A stretch of DNA of 64,000 nucleotides from Rhizobium sp. ICMP 5592 (GTDB lineage: Bacteria > Pseudomonadota > Alphaproteobacteria > Rhizobiales > Rhizobiaceae): NCBI RefSeq assembly GCF_009498525.1, contig NZ_QSNT01000003.1, positions 1,033,671-1,097,670 of the forward strand, read 5' to 3'. Each line of letters begins with the position of its first letter. Positions within the stretch are counted from its first letter, which is position 1. Below, in pieces: positions 8,841 through 18,960 of the stretch. Below the pieces are notes generated by a model that saw nothing but the letters and a program-made list of their open reading frames with translations, was not told the origin of the DNA and did no database searches. The position numbers and the translations under genes were made by a program.

Positions 8841-11567
8841 TCAGCCGGCCTTGTTCAGAGTCTTTTTCAGTTCGTATAGCGCATCGAGGGCGGCGCGTGG
8901 CGTCAAATCGTCGAGATCGAGCACCTTCAGCGCCTCCTCGACCTTGGATGGCCCTCGCTTGCCGCCCGCCTCCTCGCGGCGAACCGCGACCTGGAAGAGC
9001 GGCAGATCATCGATGAGCTGGCTTGCCGGATTCTTGCGGTCGGCATCTTCAAGCCGCGTCAGAACGTCGCGGGCGCGGGCCACGACCGAAGCCGGGAGGC
9101 CAGCGAGCCTGGCCACCTGAATACCGTAGGAGCGATCGGCGGCGCCCGGCCCTACCTCATGCAGGAAGATAACGTCGCCATCCCATTCCTTGACGCGCAT
9201 GGTGGCATTGGAAAGCCGGTCGAGCTTTTCCGACAGCACGGTCAGCTCATGGAAATGCGTGGCGAACAGCCCCCGGCAACGGTTGGCCTCGTGCAGATGC
9301 TCGACCGACGCCCAGGCGATGGAGAGACCGTCGAAGGTAGCCGTGCCGCGACCGATCTCGTCAAGGATGACCAGCGAACGGGCTGTCGCCTGGTTGAGGA
9401 TCGCCGCCGTCTCGACCATTTCGACCATGAAGGTGGAGCGACCGCGCGCCAGATCGTCGGACGCGCCAACGCGCGAGAACAGCCGATCGACAATGCCGAT
9501 ATGGGCCGAAGCAGCGGGCACGAAAGAGCCCATCTGGGCGAGGATGGCGATCAGCGCGTTCTGGCGCAGGAAGGTCGATTTACCGCCCATGTTCGGGCCG
9601 GTCAGCAGCCAGATCGCCCCGTCCTTGCCATCTGATGTCGGAGACAGGTCGCAATTATTCGCGACGAAGGGGCCACCCGCCTGCCGGCGCAGCGCCTGTT
9701 CGACCACGGGATGGCGGCCGCCTTCGATGGCGAACATCCGGCTGGCATCGACAGTGGGCCGACAATAGGCCTGCTCTTCGGCGAGCAACGCCAGCCCGGC
9801 CGCAACATCGATCACCGACAGCGCACGGGCGCCGGCCTTGATCGCCTCGGCCTCGGCAACGACGGCCGCGACCATGCGGTCGAAGGCGGCGAGCTCGATC
9901 GTCAGTGCCTTGTCGGCAGCATTGGCGATGCGGCTTTCGAGATCGGCAAGCTCCGTCGTGGTGAAGCGCATGGCGTTCGCCATAGTCTGGCGATGGATGA
10001 AGCGCGCCTTGGCTTCGGCACTATCGGTCATCGGCCCGGCATTGCCGGCGGTGACCTCGATGAAATAGCCGAGCACGTTGTTGTGCTTGATCTTCAGCGA
10101 CTTGATGCCGGTTTCCTCGGCATATTGCAGTTGCAGCCCGGCAATAACACGGCGCGACTGGTCGCGGAGCGCCCGCACCTCGTCCAGCTCGGCATTGGCC
10201 CCTTCCCGCAGGAAACCGCCATCGCGCTTCAGAAGCGGCAGTTCGTCGGCGAGCATCTCGGCAAGCAGAGCTTCAAGATCAGCCGGCAGAGCACGCAGCC
10301 CGGCAAGGGCTGTTTCCAGCTCTTGCGGCAGAAGCGCACCACCGAGCATGCGGGCGATATCGGCGGCGGCACCGAGACCCTGGCGGATCGCCCAGAGATC
10401 GCGCGGGCCGCCACGGTCGAGTGCCAGGCGCGACAGCGCGCGCGGCATGTCGGGCACATGCTTCAGCGCCGTGCGCAGATCGCTGCAAAGCGACGGTTCT
10501 TCAACGAGGAAGCCGATCGAATCCAGCCGCTCGTTGACGCGCGCGGGATCGGTGAGCGGCGACATCAACCGCTCGGCCAGCAGGCGCGCGCCGCCGCCGG
10601 TCACCGTGCGGTCGATCGCCTTCAAGAGCGAACCGTTGCGGTCGCCCGAAAGCGTCCGCACCAGTTCCAGATTGGCACGGGTAGCGGGGTCGATGAACAG
10701 CGTCGATGCGCCGCTTTCGCGTTCCGGCATCCCAAGTGGCGGTCGCTCGGCGATCTGGGTCTTTTCGACATAGGCGACAGCTGCCGCGGCGGCGGCAAGC
10801 TCGGCGCGGGTGAACGTGCCGAAGCCATCGAGCGTCGAAACGCCGAAATAGCGGGTAATGCGGCCCTCGGCGCTGGCGCTGTCGAAGAGAACACCCGGTT
10901 GCGGCACCGCGGTGCGGCCAAGCACGTCGAAAACCGGTTTGAGATCCGGATCGTGGAACATGGTGTCCGGCAGGATCAGCTCGCGCGGATCGATGCGCAG
11001 GATATCGGCAAGCAGCCGCGACGCCTCGGTCTCGGCCAGCCTGAAGACGCCGGTCGAGATGTCGATCCAGGCCAGCGCCAGCTGCGGCTCGGTGCCGCCG
11101 CGAATGCGGGTGAGCGCCATCAGATAGTTGGATTCCGAGGGCGAGAGCAGCTTTTCCTCGGTGATGGTTCCCGGCGTCACCAGACGGACGACATCGCGCC
11201 GGACCACCGACTTGCCGCCACGCTTCTTCGCCTCGGCGGGATCCTCGATCTGCTCGCAGACGGCAACGCGGAAACCGAGCGAAATCAGCTTCTGAAGATA
11301 ATCATCGGCGGCATGCACCGGCACGCCGCACATGGGAATATCCTGACCCATATGCTGGCCGCGCTTGGTCAGCGTGATGCCAAGCGCCCGCGAGGCGTCG
11401 ACGGCGTCCTCGAAGAACAGCTCGTAGAAGTCGCCCATGCGATAGAACAACAGCGAACCGGGATTGTTCGCCTTGATCTCGATATATTGCTCCATCATCG
11501 GAGTCGCAGAGGCACGACTTTCCTCCGAGGCAAGCTCGGCGGCCGAGAAAGCATCGACGCTGGTCAT
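8841..11567 (-). CDS. mutS: DNA mismatch repair protein MutS
   Basis: 908 aa. MutS recognises mismatches and starts repair with MutL. Domain I near the N-terminus carries the mismatch-reading Phe-x-Glu in GDFYELFFEDA. The connector, lever and clamp domains follow, then the ABC-type ATPase with Walker A TGPNMGGKST (about residue 655), STFMVEM and Walker B VILDEIGRGT. The frame is open to 11738, but sequence before MTSVDAFSAAEL is not MutS-like, so 11567 is chosen. Divergently transcribed from maeB across about 130 bp. Confidence 0.95.
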   Translation of the reverse strand: MTSVDAFSAAELASEESRASATPMMEQYIEIKANNPGSLLFYRMGDFYELFFEDAVDASRALGITLTKRGQHMGQDIPMCGVPVHAADDYLQKLISLGFRVAVCEQIEDPAEAKKRGGKSVVRRDVVRLVTPGTITEEKLLSPSESNYLMALTRIRGGTEPQLALAWIDISTGVFRLAETEASRLLADILRIDPRELILPDTMFHDPDLKPVFDVLGRTAVPQPGVLFDSASAEGRITRYFGVSTLDGFGTFTRAELAAAAAAVAYVEKTQIAERPPLGMPERESGASTLFIDPATRANLELVRTLSGDRNGSLLKAIDRTVTGGGARLLAERLMSPLTDPARVNERLDSIGFLVEEPSLCSDLRTALKHVPDMPRALSRLALDRGGPRDLWAIRQGLGAAADIARMLGGALLPQELETALAGLRALPADLEALLAEMLADELPLLKRDGGFLREGANAELDEVRALRDQSRRVIAGLQLQYAEETGIKSLKIKHNNVLGYFIEVTAGNAGPMTDSAEAKARFIHRQTMANAMRFTTTELADLESRIANAADKALTIELAAFDRMVAAVVAEAEAIKAGARALSVIDVAAGLALLAEEQAYCRPTVDASRMFAIEGGRHPVVEQALRRQAGGPFVANNCDLSPTSDGKDGAIWLLTGPNMGGKSTFLRQNALIAILAQMGSFVPAASAHIGIVDRLFSRVGASDDLARGRSTFMVEMVETAAILNQATARSLVILDEIGRGTATFDGLSIAWASVEHLHEANRCRGLFATHFHELTVLSEKLDRLSNATMRVKEWDGDVIFLHEVGPGAADRSYGIQVARLAGLPASVVARARDVLTRLEDADRKNPASQLIDDLPLFQVAVRREEAGGKRGPSKVEEALKVLDLDDLTPRAALDALYELKKTLNKAG

Positions 11568-11694
11568 TATTCGTTCATTCACGGATGTGCAGTTTTTCCC
11601 AAAAATGAGGTGCCACCCTATCCGCGTGCCGCTATAGAAGACAACAGCTATCGGGCACGAGGAACCGGTCGCCCACAGGAGGTTTGGAGGATAC

Positions 11695-13980
11695 ATGCCT
11701 GACACCAGCAGCACGTCGCGTCCAGGAACGGGGATCACCGATCAGGAAGCGCTCGACTTCCACAAGCAGGGCCGCCCCGGCAAGCTTGAGATCAACCCGA
11801 CAAAACCGATGGCGACGCAGCGCGATCTTTCGCTCGCCTATTCGCCCGGCGTCGCCGTTCCCGTGAAGGCGATCGCTGCCGATCCGGCAACAGCCTACGA
11901 CTACACTGCGCGCGGCAACATGGTGGCCGTCATCTCCAACGGCACCGCCATTCTCGGCCTCGGCAATCTGGGTGCGCTCGCCTCCAAGCCGGTCATGGAA
12001 GGCAAAGCCGTTCTCTTCAAGCGCTTCGCCGACGTCGATTCGATCGATCTTGAGATTGATACCGAGAACGTCGACGAATTCATCAATTGCGTGCGCTATC
12101 TCGGCCCCTCCTTCGGCGGCATCAATCTCGAAGACATCAAGGCGCCCGACTGCTTCATCATCGAACAGCGCTTGCGCGAGCTGATGGACATCCCCGTCTT
12201 CCACGACGACCAGCATGGCACTGCCATCATCGCCGCCGCCGGCCTGATCAACGCGCTGGAACTGACCGGCCGCGACCTCAAGACCACCAAACTCGTCTGC
12301 AACGGCGCGGGTGCTGCCGCGATCGCCTGCGTCGAGCTGATCAAGGCGATGGGCTTCAATTCGGAAAACGTCGTACTCTGCGATACCAAGGGCGTGATCT
12401 ATCAGGGCCGCAGCGAAGGCATGAACCAGTGGAAGTCGGCGCATGCGGTGAAAACCGACAAGCGGACGCTGGAAGAGGCGATGCAGGGTGCCGACGTTGT
12501 TTTCGGCCTGTCGCAGAAGGGCGCCTTCTCCGCCGATATGATCCGCTCCATGGCCGACAGGCCGATCATCTTCGCCATGGCCAATCCCGATCCGGAAATC
12601 ACGCCGGAAGAAGTCGCCCGCATCCGCGACGACGCCATCATGGCGACGGGACGCTCCGACTATCCAAACCAGGTCAACAACGTCCTCGGCTTCCCCTATA
12701 TCTTCCGCGGCGCGCTTGATGTTCGGGCATCGACGATCAATGACGAGATGAAGATCGCCGCCGTCAGGGCGCTTGCGAGCCTGGCCCGCGAAGACGTGCC
12801 AGACGACGTGGTCGCCGCCTATCAGGGCGCAAGACCGCGCTTCGGCGCGCAATATATCATCCCCGTGCCCTTCGATCCGCGCCTGATCTCGGCGATCCCG
12901 GTTGCGGTCGCGCAGGCCGCGATGGAAAGCGGTGTCGCCCGCCGCGCCATTCCCGACATGGCCGTCTATGCCCGCGAGCTCTCGGCCCGGCGCGACCCGA
13001 TCGCCTCGACGCTGTCGCAGCTTTACGAGCGCGTGCGCCAGCGTCCGAAACGCATCGTCTTTGCCGAAGCGGAAGAAGAGCAGGTCATGCGCGCCGCGCT
13101 GTCCTATGCCAACCAGGAGCTGGGGACCGCCATCCTGCTCGGCCGCGAGGATCTGATCCACGCCACCGCCGAGCGCGCCGGCATCGACCTCAACCGTCCC
13201 GGCCTCGAAATCGTCAATGCCCGCATTTCCAAGCGGGTCGACGCCTATATCGACTATCTCTACGCCCGGCTGCAGCGCAAAGGCTATCTGCACCGCGACG
13301 TGACGCGCCTGATCCATAACGACCGCAACCACTTCGCCGCCTGCATGGTGGCGCTCGGCGATGCCGACGGCATGGTGACCGGCGTGACGCGTAACTATTC
13401 GACTGCGCTCGAGGATGTGCGCCGCTGCATCGACGCCAAGCCTGGGCACAGGGTCGTCGGCGTGTCGCTGGTGCTTGCCCGGGGCCGCACCGTCTTCGTC
13501 GCCGACACCGCCGTGCACGACATGCCGACGGCACAAGAGCTGGCTGATATCGCCGAGGAAGCGGCCGGATTCGCGCGGCGTATGGGCTACGAGCCGCGCG
13601 TCGCCATGCTCGCCTACTCCACCTTCGGCCATCCCTCGGGCGAACGCTCCGAGCGCGTGCGCGAAGCTGTCAGCATCCTCGACAAGCGCTATGTTCATTT
13701 CGAATTCGATGGCGAAATGGCCGCCGACGTGGCGCTGAACCGCAAGATCATGGAAAGCCAGTATCCCTTCTCCCGCCTCTCCGGTCCCGCCAACGTGCTG
13801 GTGATGCCGGCTTTTCACTCCGCCGCGATCTCCACCAAGATGCTGCAGGAACTCGGCGGCTCCACCGTCATCGGCCCTCTGCTCGTCGGCCTCGACAAGC
13901 CGGTGCAGATCACATCGATGGGCGCGAAGGATTCGGACATCGTCAACATGGCGGCGATTGCCGCCTATGGCGCGGGATAG
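11695..13980 (+). CDS. maeB: NADP-dependent malic enzyme with C-terminal phosphotransacetylase-like domain (Tme type)
   Basis: 761 aa large malic enzyme that decarboxylates malate to pyruvate with NADP. N-terminal malic domain (SLAYSPGVAVPVKAI, HDDQHGTA) and NAD(P)-binding domain (LVCNGAGAAAIAC) occupy about residues 1-430. The rest resembles phosphate acetyltransferase (RIVFAEAEEEQVMRAA, LIGPLLVG), usually catalytically silent and thought to have regulatory roles. The length equals that of S. meliloti Tme. A strong GGAGG lies 6 nt before the ATG. In rhizobia this family pairs with a related NAD enzyme (Dme) elsewhere in the genome. Confidence 0.95.
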   Translation: MPDTSSTSRPGTGITDQEALDFHKQGRPGKLEINPTKPMATQRDLSLAYSPGVAVPVKAIAADPATAYDYTARGNMVAVISNGTAILGLGNLGALASKPVMEGKAVLFKRFADVDSIDLEIDTENVDEFINCVRYLGPSFGGINLEDIKAPDCFIIEQRLRELMDIPVFHDDQHGTAIIAAAGLINALELTGRDLKTTKLVCNGAGAAAIACVELIKAMGFNSENVVLCDTKGVIYQGRSEGMNQWKSAHAVKTDKRTLEEAMQGADVVFGLSQKGAFSADMIRSMADRPIIFAMANPDPEITPEEVARIRDDAIMATGRSDYPNQVNNVLGFPYIFRGALDVRASTINDEMKIAAVRALASLAREDVPDDVVAAYQGARPRFGAQYIIPVPFDPRLISAIPVAVAQAAMESGVARRAIPDMAVYARELSARRDPIASTLSQLYERVRQRPKRIVFAEAEEEQVMRAALSYANQELGTAILLGREDLIHATAERAGIDLNRPGLEIVNARISKRVDAYIDYLYARLQRKGYLHRDVTRLIHNDRNHFAACMVALGDADGMVTGVTRNYSTALEDVRRCIDAKPGHRVVGVSLVLARGRTVFVADTAVHDMPTAQELADIAEEAAGFARRMGYEPRVAMLAYSTFGHPSGERSERVREAVSILDKRYVHFEFDGEMAADVALNRKIMESQYPFSRLSGPANVLVMPAFHSAAISTKMLQELGGSTVIGPLLVGLDKPVQITSMGAKDSDIVNMAAIAAYGAG

Positions 13981-14006
13981 TAGCCCAGAACCCGTATCTT
14001 CGGGTC

Positions 14007-14033
14007 GGCGGCCAAAGAAAGACGATGGCCGCC
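14007..14033 (+). terminator. Hairpin after maeB
   Basis: 8-bp inverted repeat GGCGGCCA / TGGCCGCC with an 11-nt loop, preceded by a small ACCCG/CGGGT hairpin (13990-14005). It lies between the maeB stop and the cyclase gene and has no U-tract, so it may be a weak terminator or an RNA-stabilising structure. Confidence 0.35.
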
Positions 14034-14059
14034 ACCTCAATTGGGTGTAGAATGTGGGG

Positions 14060-15469
14060 ATGAGTGAGGCTCGGTCCCTGTTCGGAGTGCTGCGCCATTC
14101 GGCGCGGTCAGATATTGTCGACGCTATTGAGCGGCTCGTCCTTGAGGCACCCGACCGCAAGCTCAACCGCGTGAATGCCCTTGCCTTCGCAACCGATCAC
14201 GGCTTCGATGAAGAGCAGGTTATCAATGCATTCCTGCATGCATCCCGGCTTGGCCTGTTCGAGATATCTTGGAATGTTCTTTGCCCCGGTTGTGGCGGAG
14301 TGCTGGACGCCAATACCTCGCTGAAGACCGTACAGAGCGATACCTACAGCTGCTCGCTCTGCGCGGCCGGCTACGAGCCGACGCTCGACGAGATGGTCGA
14401 GGTCACTTTCACCATCAGCCCGCGCGTACGCCATATCGAAGCCCATAATCCGCACGAGTTGTCGCCGTTCGAATATTTCCGCCAGATCTATTGGGGTTCC
14501 GGTGTCGATCTTCCCGATGAGGGTTACGAGGCCAAGGTCGATGAGTTTGTGCTGGAATCGCTGGAACTGCCCGCCGGAGAGAAAGCGGTCGTATCGCTGC
14601 AATTGCCGGCGGACTTCGTCATCATCTTCGAACCGGTCACCCATGCAGCGCAATTCCTTGATGTCAAAGGCGAGCCATCGAAGGAGCGGCAGACCGTTTC
14701 GCTCGTGTTCGATCGCCTGCATCGACACGGCGATCCCCTTACTTTGCGCCCGGGACCCCTGCGCATCCTGATGGAGAACCACACCGAGGTCCGTGCGCTG
14801 CCATCAGTCTGCGTGGCCAACGACGCGCTTCATGCCTTGCTCAGCCGCCGCCGCCCCTTCCTGACCGCCAAGCAACTGCTCTCCAACCAAACCTTCCGCG
14901 ACATCCACCGCACGGATACGATCGACGTGAACCAGCGGCTGAAGATCACCAGCCTCACCTTCCTCTTCACCGATCTGCGCGGCTCGACGGAGCTGTATGA
15001 AAGGGTCGGCGACCTCGCCGCTTTCGATCTGGTCAGAACCCATTTCAGCATCCTGCACGAAATCGTGGGCGCCGAGGCAGGCGCGGTGGTGAAAACCATT
15101 GGCGATGCTGTCATGGCCACCTTCCCCACTCCGGACCGGGCATTGGTTGCAGCCATGCGGATGCGAGAAGCCATGCTCACTATGAACAACGAACGCGGCA
15201 ACGACGATCTGCTTTTAAAAATCGGAATCCACGAAGGGCCATGCATCGCGGTCAGCCTGAACGAGCGGCAGGATTATTTCGGACAGACGGTCAACATCGC
15301 CTCGCGCGTGCAGCATCTGGCGACCTCACGCGAGATATTCGCGACAGGATCGGTCCTCGATAATCCCCGTGCCGCCGAGCTCCTGACGCTGCATGATCTG
15401 AAGCCGGTATCCCATCACGTCTCGCTCCGCGGCATCACGGATGAAATCGACATTTTCGCGATTCCGTGA
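14060..15469 (+). CDS. Class III adenylate/guanylate cyclase with DUF5939-like N-terminal region
   Basis: About 469 aa, no membrane segments. The N-terminal half has a Zn-ribbon-like CPGCGG...CSLC pair (near residues 75-105) and a beta-rich region as in DUF5939 proteins. The C-terminal catalytic domain (about 290-465) has LFTDLRGSTELYERVGD with the metal Asp, KTIGDAVMATF with the second metal Asp, and FGQTVNIASRVQ with the transition-state Asn/Arg. These residues suggest an active cAMP-forming enzyme; the nucleotide specificity is not provable by eye. The ATG at 14060 is chosen; a GTG two codons upstream is possible. Confidence 0.85.
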   Translation: MSEARSLFGVLRHSARSDIVDAIERLVLEAPDRKLNRVNALAFATDHGFDEEQVINAFLHASRLGLFEISWNVLCPGCGGVLDANTSLKTVQSDTYSCSLCAAGYEPTLDEMVEVTFTISPRVRHIEAHNPHELSPFEYFRQIYWGSGVDLPDEGYEAKVDEFVLESLELPAGEKAVVSLQLPADFVIIFEPVTHAAQFLDVKGEPSKERQTVSLVFDRLHRHGDPLTLRPGPLRILMENHTEVRALPSVCVANDALHALLSRRRPFLTAKQLLSNQTFRDIHRTDTIDVNQRLKITSLTFLFTDLRGSTELYERVGDLAAFDLVRTHFSILHEIVGAEAGAVVKTIGDAVMATFPTPDRALVAAMRMREAMLTMNNERGNDDLLLKIGIHEGPCIAVSLNERQDYFGQTVNIASRVQHLATSREIFATGSVLDNPRAAELLTLHDLKPVSHHVSLRGITDEIDIFAIP

Positions 15470-15506
15470 GGAACGGCGGTTGCCGAGCGAGCGAGGCTTG
15501 CTTCAA

Positions 15507-16385
15507 TCAGCTCGCAAACCGGCCAGTCGCTGCACCGTAATAGTTGACGTAGCGATCCGAAATGCTGGCGATCGGCAGAACAATCAGCACGTCCGTCGTG
15601 TTGAAGGCATGATCGACGACCGCGTCGGAGCCAACCATGGCGCCGAGGCGCAGGTAGCCCTTGATCAGCGGCGGCAGTGCCATCAGCGCCTTCTTGGAAT
15701 TGATAGCCTCGACCGGCATCAGGTCCATGGTACGCGCGAGCGACGGCAATGCGCCGACGGTCCACTCGTCCTTGGCAACGACATTGTGATAGAGGAACGA
15801 CAGCGCCAGCGCATGCTGCTCCGGACGAACGCCGGGGAACGAGGCGCAACCGAACATGGCGCCCATGCCATGCTTCACCGCGTAGGCCCAGTTGCCCTGC
15901 CACAGCAGTTCGACGGTGCGCTTGTTGCGGTAGGCCGGCAAAACGCAGGAGCGGCCGAGTTCCATGAACTGCTTGTCCGGGTGGCGGGCCATAAGCGCGC
16001 CGATGTCGAATTCCGAAGAGGAATAAAAGCCGCCATTTGCCATGGCCACTTCCTGGCGCAGCAGGCGGTAGGTGCCGACGATCTGGTCTTCGGTATCGCC
16101 TTCCAGCGACTGGTCGAGCACCAGCAGGTGGTCGCAGATCGAATCATAGCTGTCGACATCGCGCTGGCGACGCATGGCGTCAGCCGGCAACTGCGCGTTC
16201 ATCTCCTCGACGAAGACGCGATAGCGAACAGCCTGAGCGGCGTCGATCTCCCGCGCCGTGCGAGCAAGGCGGGTTTCTAGATTTCCGATGCGCCCGAACA
16301 CATCGCTTGCAACCGGTGCGATCGTCGCCTTTGAAGACTGAACCATTTCGCCCTGAGCTTCGCGATTCAAAATTTCGATGGACAT
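15507..16385 (-). CDS. olsB: L-ornithine N-alpha-acyltransferase OlsB (lyso-ornithine lipid synthesis)
   Basis: 292 aa GNAT-like acyltransferase of the hemolysin-like (Acetyltransf_5) family. OlsB transfers a 3-hydroxyacyl group from acyl-ACP to ornithine, the first step of ornithine-lipid synthesis. Visible features: LARTAREIDAAQAVRYRVFVEEM, DHLLVLD, VGTYRLL, MELGRSCVLPAYRNKRTVELLW and FGCASFPG, all typical of OlsB. A GGGGGAGG site precedes the ATG. The length and the location next to mutS/maeB match rhizobial olsB. The OlsA partner is not in this window. Confidence 0.88.
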   Translation of the reverse strand: MSIEILNREAQGEMVQSSKATIAPVASDVFGRIGNLETRLARTAREIDAAQAVRYRVFVEEMNAQLPADAMRRQRDVDSYDSICDHLLVLDQSLEGDTEDQIVGTYRLLRQEVAMANGGFYSSSEFDIGALMARHPDKQFMELGRSCVLPAYRNKRTVELLWQGNWAYAVKHGMGAMFGCASFPGVRPEQHALALSFLYHNVVAKDEWTVGALPSLARTMDLMPVEAINSKKALMALPPLIKGYLRLGAMVGSDAVVDHAFNTTDVLIVLPIASISDRYVNYYGAATGRFAS

Positions 16386-16607
16386 GGCGCCTCCCCCTCA
16401 GCGGTTGATATAGCGCCATAAAGCAAATTCTTGCGACAGGAAAGTGACATGGTGCTTTGCGAAAAGCAAGAAGCGTGCCTGTTGCAAATATCTAATAAGC
16501 AGGAAGTCCCCAACTTCCAGAGGCGTTCATCGAATAGCTATACGCGGCTTCAGGGTAAGATTTCGCTTAAATAAGAAGGCGACGCGAAACATTGATTCGC
16601 AATCGGA

Positions 16608-18905
16608 TTATTCGGTCCGGGCGCGTTCGAAAGCGATCTTCGAAAGACTTTGCACCGTGGTAATGAGGCTCTGCGGATCGACCGGCTTGACGATGACGGC
16701 ATCGGCTCCGGCAAGCAGCACCTGACGGCGGATGGCATCGCGACTGTCCGCAGTCAGCACGATCACCGGCAGAGGCGAAAGACCGGCCTTGCGCTCCTGC
16801 GCCCGCAATTGCGCCAACACCGTCACACCATCGCCGCCGGGCATGGTGAGATCGGTGACGATGATATCAGGCCGGCTTTCGCCCTTTTCCACACGGGCAA
16901 GCAGGCCGGTGAAATCCTCGACGAGGCGAACCTTGTGACCGGCCTTGGTGAGCATGGCGCGGACCAGCATCGCATTGACGGGATCGTCCTCGCCGAGCAG
17001 GACATTGAAGGCGATGTCCGTTGCTTCCGGCGCCACCAGTCCGAAACCGGGCGGATTGTCGATCAGGGCATCCCGCTTCTCCATGCCGCGCATGCGGCCG
17101 CTCAGCACATCGATCAGCGATTGCTCGCGCAGCGGCCGGATCAGCCAGGCATCGAAAAGATCGAGCGGATGCGTGTTGCGCTCCTCGGGATTGACGAGAA
17201 AGATCTTGCGCAGGCCGGAGGCGGCCAGTTCGCTGCCCTCGCGGAAATAGCATGGCGCCATGCGATGATCGACGATCAGATCCGTCAATGGTCCGCCTTC
17301 ACCCTCGGGCACGGATAGGCTTTCGATATCATCCGGACCGATCATGCGGCAGCGGCCACCGAGCGTGCGGATGGTTTCGGCGATCGCCGTGCTTGCCGCC
17401 CCTTCTGGCGCCAGCAACAGGATGCGGGAGCCCTTGAGCAGATCCTCCCGCCTGCCGGGCGCATCGTCGCCAGCGACGAGAGAAACGGGAAAACGGATGG
17501 TGAATTCGCTGCCGCTACCCCGCTCGCTGGCAACACTCAGCGCGCCGCCGAATTCGCGCAGGATGCGGGCGGAGATCGCAAGCCCCAGACCCGTGCCGGC
17601 ACTTTTGTCCAGCACATTGCCGGCCTGTTCGAACTCGCCGAAGATCCGCGCCTGCTCTTCCTCGGTCATGCCCGGTCCGCTATCCCTGACCGATATCAAC
17701 AGATCGCCGCCGTCAAGGCCGGCGCGAATGAGCACGCCGCCCGCCTGGGTGAACTTCACGGCATTGCCGATGACGTTGAACAGGACCTGGCGCAGCCGGG
17801 CCGGATCGAACTCCATGGTCTCGGGAACATCGGCCGCAACGGTCGCGGCGATCTCGATGCCCTTCTCGTGGGCGCGATGGGCGAGCATCTCGACGACGCC
17901 TTCAAGCAGCGGCCGCAGCGTCTCGGCGCGCGGACGAAGCTGGAAGTGGTTGACTTCGATCGTCGAGAAATCCAGGAGGTCCTCGACCAGTTGCACGAGC
18001 GCATTGCCGGACTGGCGGATGCCGGTCAGATAATTGGCCTGCTCCAGCGTCAGCGGCGTCTGGGCAAGCAGATGGTTCATGCCGAGAATGCCGGAGAGCG
18101 GCGTGCGGATCTCGTGGCTGACGGTGGCGAGCAGCCGCGACTTGGCGGCACTGTTGTATTCAGCCTTCAGCCGTGCATCCTCGCGAAGGCGCGCGGCCTG
18201 GCGCTCCTCGGTCACGTCGCGGGCGACGCTCTGGATGCTCAGCCTTCCAGAGACCGGATCGCGGAACATGACATCGTGCCAGGCGAAGATACGCTGGCCT
18301 TCCGGCGTGGAAATCTCGGCATCCTGGCGCTGCGATGCCGTGACGGCGCGAAAGACAAGCCCGGCCTCCTCCAGCGTCAAGCCCTCCGGATTGGCCTTGC
18401 CTGTCAGCCTGCGGAAGGTCGCGTTGGCATGGATGATGCGGCGCTCGATGCAGCGCGTGACCGTGATATCGCCGAGCGCATCATGGATGGTGGCGAACAG
18501 GCTGGTGCTCTCGTTGCTCTCCCACAGGCGGTCGTGCTCGTGCTCGCTGAGCGGTGGCACGTCGGCTATGATCTTGCGCCCGGTCTTCCACTTCATGGCG
18601 ATACCGGCAACCACGATTGCCAGGACTATCAGGCCCAACAGGCCCGCAAGCGCCGGCGGGCCGCCGGTATAGCCGATCAATAGCAGCGCTACGCCGGCGA
18701 TCAGGCCGCCGCCGTTCAGCCAATGGCGTTGCAGCCATTGAGAAAAGACGGGTGGAGCTGATGTGATCTGCTCGGCTGGCGGCAAAATCCCGATCGGATC
18801 GGCGTCCAGGCGAGGTGCGTCTATAACCGGCCGTTCACGCGGCCCGGTTTGGTCGTCGGCGACGGCGGCGACAAGCTTGTCCTGCAGGTTTGCCAGAGTG
18901 CTCAT
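16608..18905 (-). CDS. Membrane-bound hybrid sensor histidine kinase (PAS-HisKA-HATPase-receiver)
   Basis: 765 aa. Two hydrophobic segments at about 65-79 and 84-104, a PAS-like region (about 130-230), HisKA with the phosphorylated His in SHEIRTPL (H264), a HATPase with VLFNVIGNAVKF, DSGPGMTEEE and GTGLGLAIS, then a degenerate receiver-like stretch (about 500-620). A C-terminal receiver follows with DIIVTDLTMPGGDG and a late Lys in VIVKPVD. Autophosphorylation and relay to the C-terminal receiver are expected; the signal is unknown and no output regulator is adjacent. An imperfect site GTTAG-CAAA-CTAAC lies directly before the ATG in place of a good ribosome site. Confidence 0.88.
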   Translation of the reverse strand: MSTLANLQDKLVAAVADDQTGPRERPVIDAPRLDADPIGILPPAEQITSAPPVFSQWLQRHWLNGGGLIAGVALLLIGYTGGPPALAGLLGLIVLAIVVAGIAMKWKTGRKIIADVPPLSEHEHDRLWESNESTSLFATIHDALGDITVTRCIERRIIHANATFRRLTGKANPEGLTLEEAGLVFRAVTASQRQDAEISTPEGQRIFAWHDVMFRDPVSGRLSIQSVARDVTEERQAARLREDARLKAEYNSAAKSRLLATVSHEIRTPLSGILGMNHLLAQTPLTLEQANYLTGIRQSGNALVQLVEDLLDFSTIEVNHFQLRPRAETLRPLLEGVVEMLAHRAHEKGIEIAATVAADVPETMEFDPARLRQVLFNVIGNAVKFTQAGGVLIRAGLDGGDLLISVRDSGPGMTEEEQARIFGEFEQAGNVLDKSAGTGLGLAISARILREFGGALSVASERGSGSEFTIRFPVSLVAGDDAPGRREDLLKGSRILLLAPEGAASTAIAETIRTLGGRCRMIGPDDIESLSVPEGEGGPLTDLIVDHRMAPCYFREGSELAASGLRKIFLVNPEERNTHPLDLFDAWLIRPLREQSLIDVLSGRMRGMEKRDALIDNPPGFGLVAPEATDIAFNVLLGEDDPVNAMLVRAMLTKAGHKVRLVEDFTGLLARVEKGESRPDIIVTDLTMPGGDGVTVLAQLRAQERKAGLSPLPVIVLTADSRDAIRRQVLLAGADAVIVKPVDPQSLITTVQSLSKIAFERARTE

Positions 18906-18960
18906 GTTAGTTTGCTAACACGCGCACTCTTCCCGATGCCTTCAGGGATTCGCTAGAATT

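Noticed and set aside
9711..11702. 663-codon open frame antisense to mutS
   Set aside because: Shadow of the MutS coding frame caused by high GC; no domain recognisable.
11632..14166. 844-codon open frame antisense to maeB
   Set aside because: Runs through the whole malic enzyme gene and both its flanks; low-complexity Asp/Gly/His-rich translation typical of an antisense shadow.
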